A stretch of 9,398 nucleotides of DNA from the NCBI GenBank assembly GCA_016765235.1, contig JAESQH010000002.1:5824-15221 (forward strand), in the 5' to 3' direction. This document shows, one piece after another, positions 6,455 to 9,398 of this stretch (the stretch's first letter is position 1; each line of letters starts with the position of its first letter). The translations under genes were made by a program, and so were the position numbers. The notes beneath the pieces are model-generated. The model was given only the letters and a program-made list of their open reading frames with translations. It ran no database searches and was not told the origin of the DNA. The DNA is from Paracoccaceae bacterium (lineage in GTDB: Bacteria > Pseudomonadota > Alphaproteobacteria > Rhodobacterales > Rhodobacteraceae).

Positions 6455-7605
6455 CCTTTTACCGCTCCTGCGGTCAGGCCGGACACAATCTGGCGCTGGA
6501 ATAGCATTACAAGGAAGAATAGCGGCGCAGTGATCGACACCGCGGCGGCAACAGCTACCACCTGATCTGTGGTCGTTGTTTCGCGATTGAACATGCCTGC
6601 AATTGCGGGGACCATGGTCTGGTTCTGTGCATCCAGCAACAGCGACGTGACTAGATAGTCATTGTACGCCAGAAGGAAGCTAAACAGACCGGTTGTGATA
6701 ACACCGGGCCACATCACGGGCATGATTACACGGCGGAACGCTTGAAAATGGGAGCATCCGTCAACACGTGCGGCTTCATCCAGTTCCGCGGGAATATTTT
6801 GAAAAAACGAACGCAGCATCCAAATGGTAAATGGCTGGTTAATCGCGACAAGAACAGCAATCGTTGCCCATGGCTTTCCATATAACGTCGGCGCATTTTC
6901 ACCAAGGATAGGTGAAAGAATTTCCGCAGAGTTGATGAATACCGGAAGATAGCCCGCAACCAAAACCGAGTGAGGAAGCGCCCTAAACGCAAGTGCGATG
7001 ATCAAGATCCAGAAAGCCAACGACGAGCCTGAACGAGCCAATCCGTACCCTGCCAACGTGCCGACAGTTAATGAAATCGATACCACGCCAGCGGTAACTA
7101 GTAACGAGTTTTGGAAGTTATTGATAAACCCTCGCTCAATCCAAACAGTTTTATAGTGCTCCACCGTCAGGCCAACTACGTCGCGCCCAAACGGACCCAA
7201 AATCGGATTTAGCAGATCCAAAACCCATGGCAGGATACCAAAGAACACCACAAGAAAACTCAGTGCCAGTGCGAGCACTCCAAGAATCCAACCTATCCAG
7301 ACACGCCCAACAGGTGAATAGGATTTCACCATTTGAGGTAGCAATTTGGTGGATATTCGGGCGGTGAAAAATAGAACAATTATCCCCATTGCGATGTCAA
7401 ATAGTGACAAACCACTGCCGCTTTGCAAAGTTTCCGGGCCAAAAATGACGTTTAACGCGTTGCTGCTAAATGCATCGACCGGTGATTTGAAGCTCATCAC
7501 CGTGATCCAGAAAATAGGGAAGGCTGCAACTATACACCAAAATGCTAGAAACGTAGCTGATGTCAGTCGCAGAATGAATGGCTGGCGAAGGGCTCGGGCA
7601 GTCAT
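6451..7605 (-). CDS. ABC sugar-type importer permease, MalG class, with N-terminal insertion (384 aa)
   Basis: Inner-membrane permease of a CUT1-type importer. The cytoplasmic-loop EAA motif, ELDEAARVDGCSHFQAF to about WPG (274-300), contacts the ATPase. The start is ATG 7605 (TGATG overlap with the MalF-type gene, GAGAGGAA with AGGA eight bases upstream); an in-frame TTG at 7632 is rejected. Predicted TM segments lie at about 14-37, 165-190, 196-220, 245-265, 300-322 and 350-369. MalG-type proteins usually have about 275-300 residues; this one is about 90-100 longer. The extra length sits between TM1 and the TVEHYKTVW segment (147-155) and contains two additional hydrophobic stretches (~67-82, ~102-126), so up to eight TM helices. 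It pairs with the next permease upstream. It ends in ATGA with the SnoaL gene, linking transport to catabolism in one transcript. The substrate cannot be read from the sequence. Confidence 0.93.
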   Translation of the reverse strand: MTARALRQPFILRLTSATFLAFWCIVAAFPIFWITVMSFKSPVDAFSSNALNVIFGPETLQSGSGLSLFDIAMGIIVLFFTARISTKLLPQMVKSYSPVGRVWIGWILGVLALALSFLVVFFGILPWVLDLLNPILGPFGRDVVGLTVEHYKTVWIERGFINNFQNSLLVTAGVVSISLTVGTLAGYGLARSGSSLAFWILIIALAFRALPHSVLVAGYLPVFINSAEILSPILGENAPTLYGKPWATIAVLVAINQPFTIWMLRSFFQNIPAELDEAARVDGCSHFQAFRRVIMPVMWPGVITTGLFSFLLAYNDYLVTSLLLDAQNQTMVPAIAGMFNRETTTTDQVVAVAAAVSITAPLFFLVMLFQRQIVSGLTAGAVKG

Positions 7606-8627
7606 CACGCGCTTCCTCTCTGATCGCGCCAAGTACGGCGTAGTAGTGGTATGAGGATAAGAACGATACCGATCATGGTGAGCATTGCCGAAGCAGATGC
7701 ACGACTGATCGAACGATTACCTGCCTGATCTGGCGTTAATAAATCATATGTCAGCCATTGAAGCGAGATAACGTAACCTTGAGAGCTAAAGCCGATTATC
7801 TCTTCAAAAACCCGATAGGCATCCATCAAATGGATCATCGAAATGAAGATGATCAAAGGCATCAGGTGTGGAATAATAACGTATTTAAGGCGTTGCCAGC
7901 GGTTGGCACCGTCAAGAAGCGCGCTTTCCAGAGTGTCCTGATTGACCGTCTGCAATGCAGCATAGAAAACGATGGCCGCAAAAGGTGCGACGTGCCAGAC
8001 ACGGTAAATCATCATCAATAACTCGATAGTCCATGCCTGTGCGAATAGGGCGATGTCACGTTCCAGCCACCATTCCAACGTCGCGGTTAGGATGCCATCA
8101 CCGCGAAAAAGCCAGTTGATAGAAAGTGCGCCGATCACCGGTGTAATAATAAACGGCAGAAGCGATATAAAGATCACTGGCCCTTTGATGGCGCGCGCCG
8201 CATTGTTGATCACAAGTGCGATTAAAAGCCCCATTCCAAGTACCATCGGCAACGTAATCAGTGTGAATGTAAGAGTGAACCTAAGGGCTTTCCAGAAATC
8301 GATTGTTTGAAAGGTTTTCCACTTACCCGCAGACAATGCTTCCCATGCACGACCGAGTTCCAGAACATTGCGGTAGCTTTGCAAACCGACGAATTTGGTG
8401 ACCTTGATAATTTTACCATTGTCATCCAGTTTTGGCAGCGATTTTATTTCTGTCAGACAGGTTGGCGCAAGGAAGCCCGGTGTACAGGTTTCAACTTCGA
8501 CCGACACGTAAATTGGTTGTGTTACATAAAAACTTTGTGTGAATACGCTTATCAATGGAAAAGCGATAAACAGAACCATCATGAAGACGGATGGACCAAC
8601 AAAAGCTGCAAATGTTTTGAATTTCAC
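7605..8627 (-). CDS. ABC sugar-type importer permease, MalF class (340 aa)
   Basis: Inner-membrane permease forming a heterodimer with the MalG-type partner. GTG 8627 is the start: TAGGAGGA lies just upstream (GGAGG eight bases before the codon) and no in-frame ATG is near. TM1 is at about 8-30. A periplasmic segment of ~85 residues follows, including Cys48 and Cys57 (CTPGFLAPTC), which could form a disulfide. The remaining TM segments are at about 114-140, 148-172, 199-224, 255-272 and 312-328. The EAA loop reads DTLESALLDGANRWQRLKYV (231-250) with IIPHL after it. The length is normal for MalF/UgpA-type proteins with a modest loop extension. It overlaps the downstream permease by one base (TGATG) and lies 66 bases after the binding-protein gene, the usual binding protein-permease-permease order. 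No ATPase gene is adjacent in the window. Confidence 0.94.
   Translation of the reverse strand: MKFKTFAAFVGPSVFMMVLFIAFPLISVFTQSFYVTQPIYVSVEVETCTPGFLAPTCLTEIKSLPKLDDNGKIIKVTKFVGLQSYRNVLELGRAWEALSAGKWKTFQTIDFWKALRFTLTFTLITLPMVLGMGLLIALVINNAARAIKGPVIFISLLPFIITPVIGALSINWLFRGDGILTATLEWWLERDIALFAQAWTIELLMMIYRVWHVAPFAAIVFYAALQTVNQDTLESALLDGANRWQRLKYVIIPHLMPLIIFISMIHLMDAYRVFEEIIGFSSQGYVISLQWLTYDLLTPDQAGNRSISRASASAMLTMIGIVLILIPLLRRTWRDQRGSA
7613..7620 (-). promoter_or_regulatory. ribosome binding site that fixes the MalG-type permease start
   Basis: GAGAGGAA within the end of the MalF-type gene puts AGGA eight bases before ATG 7605. It supports this start over TTG 7632. Confidence 0.65.
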
Positions 8628-8634
8628 GGTCTCA

Positions 8635-8642
8635 TCCTCCTA
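8635..8642 (-). promoter_or_regulatory. strong ribosome binding site for the GTG-started MalF-type permease
   Basis: TAGGAGGA, near-consensus, with GGAGG eight bases before GTG 8627. An ATG at 8635 directly abuts the site and opens only ATG AGA CCG TGA, so it is not the gene start. Confidence 0.7.
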
Positions 8643-8660
8643 CATCAAAATTCTAGAGTT

Positions 8661-8686
8661 TGGGGCCCGACCAAGGACGGGCCCCA
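8661..8686 (-). promoter_or_regulatory. GC-rich stem-loop between binding-protein and permease genes
   Basis: Nine perfect pairs, TGGGGCCCG with CGGGCCCCA (8661-8669 and 8678-8686), with an eight-base loop; one G-T and one T-A pair can extend it. It begins eight bases after the binding-protein stop. In the direction of transcription no T-run follows, so it is a poor full terminator. Such structures in this position in importer operons commonly protect the binding-protein mRNA 3' end or cause partial attenuation, keeping binding protein in excess over permeases. The structure is seen; the role is inferred. Confidence 0.7.
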
Positions 8687-8693
8687 GAGTGAT

Positions 8694-9398
8694 TTAGTTT
8701 ACCAGACCAGCTTCTTTGGCGGATATAAGATATGCAGCCTCGATGTCGGCCAACGTGGTCGCTGCATCTTTGGCACCCGTCAGGTAGTCCGCTATGCCGT
8801 TACCTAAAGCGGTGTGCATAATGCCCATCGGTCCAGAGGCTGGATAAGGGCGCGCACCATTAGCAGCTGTTGCAGCTGCACCCGCAGCGGCTGGGCCAGG
8901 TGTATAGCCGTCAATCAACCAAACAGCAGCGTCACTGTTCGCTGCCACCATTTCACTGTCGATACCTTCCATCGCGACTTGGAACGCGGCGTCAGCCTGT
9001 TCATCTGTCATGTTTGAGGCAAAAACGATTCCATCCCACCACAAGGACGAAGCTGGCGCAGAAGAGCCCATCGGTGCGGCAGCCATAGTGACTTTACCGA
9101 CAACCTGACTTTCAGCAGGATCGTCCATGGCAGCAGCGCGACTAGCCCAAAGGTTAGCCATTGCGATTTTACCCTGCTGGAATTGCTGTTGAACGTACGT
9201 TGAATCGGATACCAGGTATTCCGGATCCATATACGCCGTTAACGATTTTATCACTTCAAGCGCAGCAAGTCCTTGGGCATTATTAATATTTGGCATATTG
9301 CCTTCGGCGATAAAATCGCCACCTTCACCAAGGAAGTTGTTGATGAATTCTTCGCCCAGGTTCCAACCGTTCTTGAAAGTGCCACCGATAGGATAATC
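8694..9398 (-). CDS. extracellular solute-binding protein, family 1, N-terminus cut by right window edge
   Basis: The frame is open from the right edge (first codon 9398-9396, GAT) to TAA at 8694: 234 visible residues, the C-terminal half or more of a typical ~400-430 residue protein. Any shorter form beginning at an internal Met (9296) is an artefact of the window edge. The visible part contains GGTFKNGWNLGEEFINNF (5-22), FQQGKIAMANLWASRAAAM (~72-90), a WWDGIVFASN segment and a C-terminal helical lobe ending AAYLISAKEAGLVN. This order of a small-lobe helix, a FxxGKxAM-type motif and an Ala-rich C-terminal helix region is typical of CUT1 binding proteins. The missing N-terminus should carry the signal peptide for periplasmic export. 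It lies immediately upstream of the two permeases and so should determine import specificity. An Ala-rich insert (GPAAAGAAATAANGARPYP) probably forms part of the ligand-cleft loop. The ligand is unknown; sugar, polyol or related is a family-based guess. Confidence 0.88.
   Translation of the reverse strand, partial: DYPIGGTFKNGWNLGEEFINNFLGEGGDFIAEGNMPNINNAQGLAALEVIKSLTAYMDPEYLVSDSTYVQQQFQQGKIAMANLWASRAAAMDDPAESQVVGKVTMAAAPMGSSAPASSLWWDGIVFASNMTDEQADAAFQVAMEGIDSEMVAANSDAAVWLIDGYTPGPAAAGAAATAANGARPYPASGPMGIMHTALGNGIADYLTGAKDAATTLADIEAAYLISAKEAGLVN

Noticed and set aside
7606..7632. Longer MalG-type permease starting at TTG 7632
   Set aside because: ATG 7605 has a strong ribosome site and a TGATG junction; the extra residues add nothing typical of the family.
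8624..8635. Four-codon leader ATG AGA CCG TGA before the MalF-type permease
   Set aside because: The ribosome site directly abuts this ATG with no spacing, so initiation there is unlikely; it overlaps the real GTG start by chance.
8661..8686. Rho-independent terminator
   Set aside because: The stem is strong, but no T-run follows on the transcribed strand and the permease gene begins 34 bases later.
8307..8807. Plus-strand open frame of 166 codons, and other long plus-strand frames (710-1135, 5317-5718, 6017-6421)
   Set aside because: They lie antisense to well-supported genes, have no recognisable domains and show Cys/Arg-rich shadow composition.

Overview
The window looks like part of a catabolic and transport locus from an alphaproteobacterium. 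GC is near 50% by eye, and the combination of a sugar-type ABC importer, a LacI regulator and a non-biosynthetic HisD-family dehydrogenase resembles loci in marine Rhodobacterales (Roseobacter group). That placement is inference; no rRNA, tRNA or other taxonomic marker is present. All nine genes lie on the minus strand. They are packed almost without gaps: the longest gene-free stretch is 75 bases, so there is no stretch over 300 bases without a gene. No tRNA, rRNA, IS element, CRISPR or convincing Rho-independent terminator was seen.

In transcription order (right to left) the window holds: the C-terminal part of a family-1 extracellular solute-binding protein, cut by the right edge; a 66-base gap with a strong GC stem-loop; a MalF-type permease; a MalG-type permease with an unusual N-terminal insertion; a single-domain SnoaL/NTF2-like protein; a HisD-family zinc dehydrogenase; a two-domain SnoaL-like protein; a 75-base gap with palindromic elements; a short-chain dehydrogenase (SDR); a LacI-family regulator; a second two-domain SnoaL-like protein; a 63-base gap; and a cupin-domain protein cut by the left edge. 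Junctions are ATGA (twice), TGATG and TAATG overlaps or gaps of 2 to 4 bases, which points to one or two translationally coupled operons.

A reasonable reading is that a small polar molecule (a sugar, polyol or similar hydroxylated compound) is captured by the binding protein and imported by the two permeases. It would then be oxidised by the HisD-like enzyme and the SDR and rearranged or hydrolysed by SnoaL-like proteins and possibly the cupin, with LacI sensing the substrate or an intermediate. The ATPase of the importer is not in the window.

The most unusual aspect is the set of five SnoaL-type domains in three proteins surrounding a HisD paralogue that keeps all its metal and catalytic residues but has no histidine-biosynthesis neighbour. 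I do not recognise this as a characterised pathway. The substrate cannot be read from the sequence.
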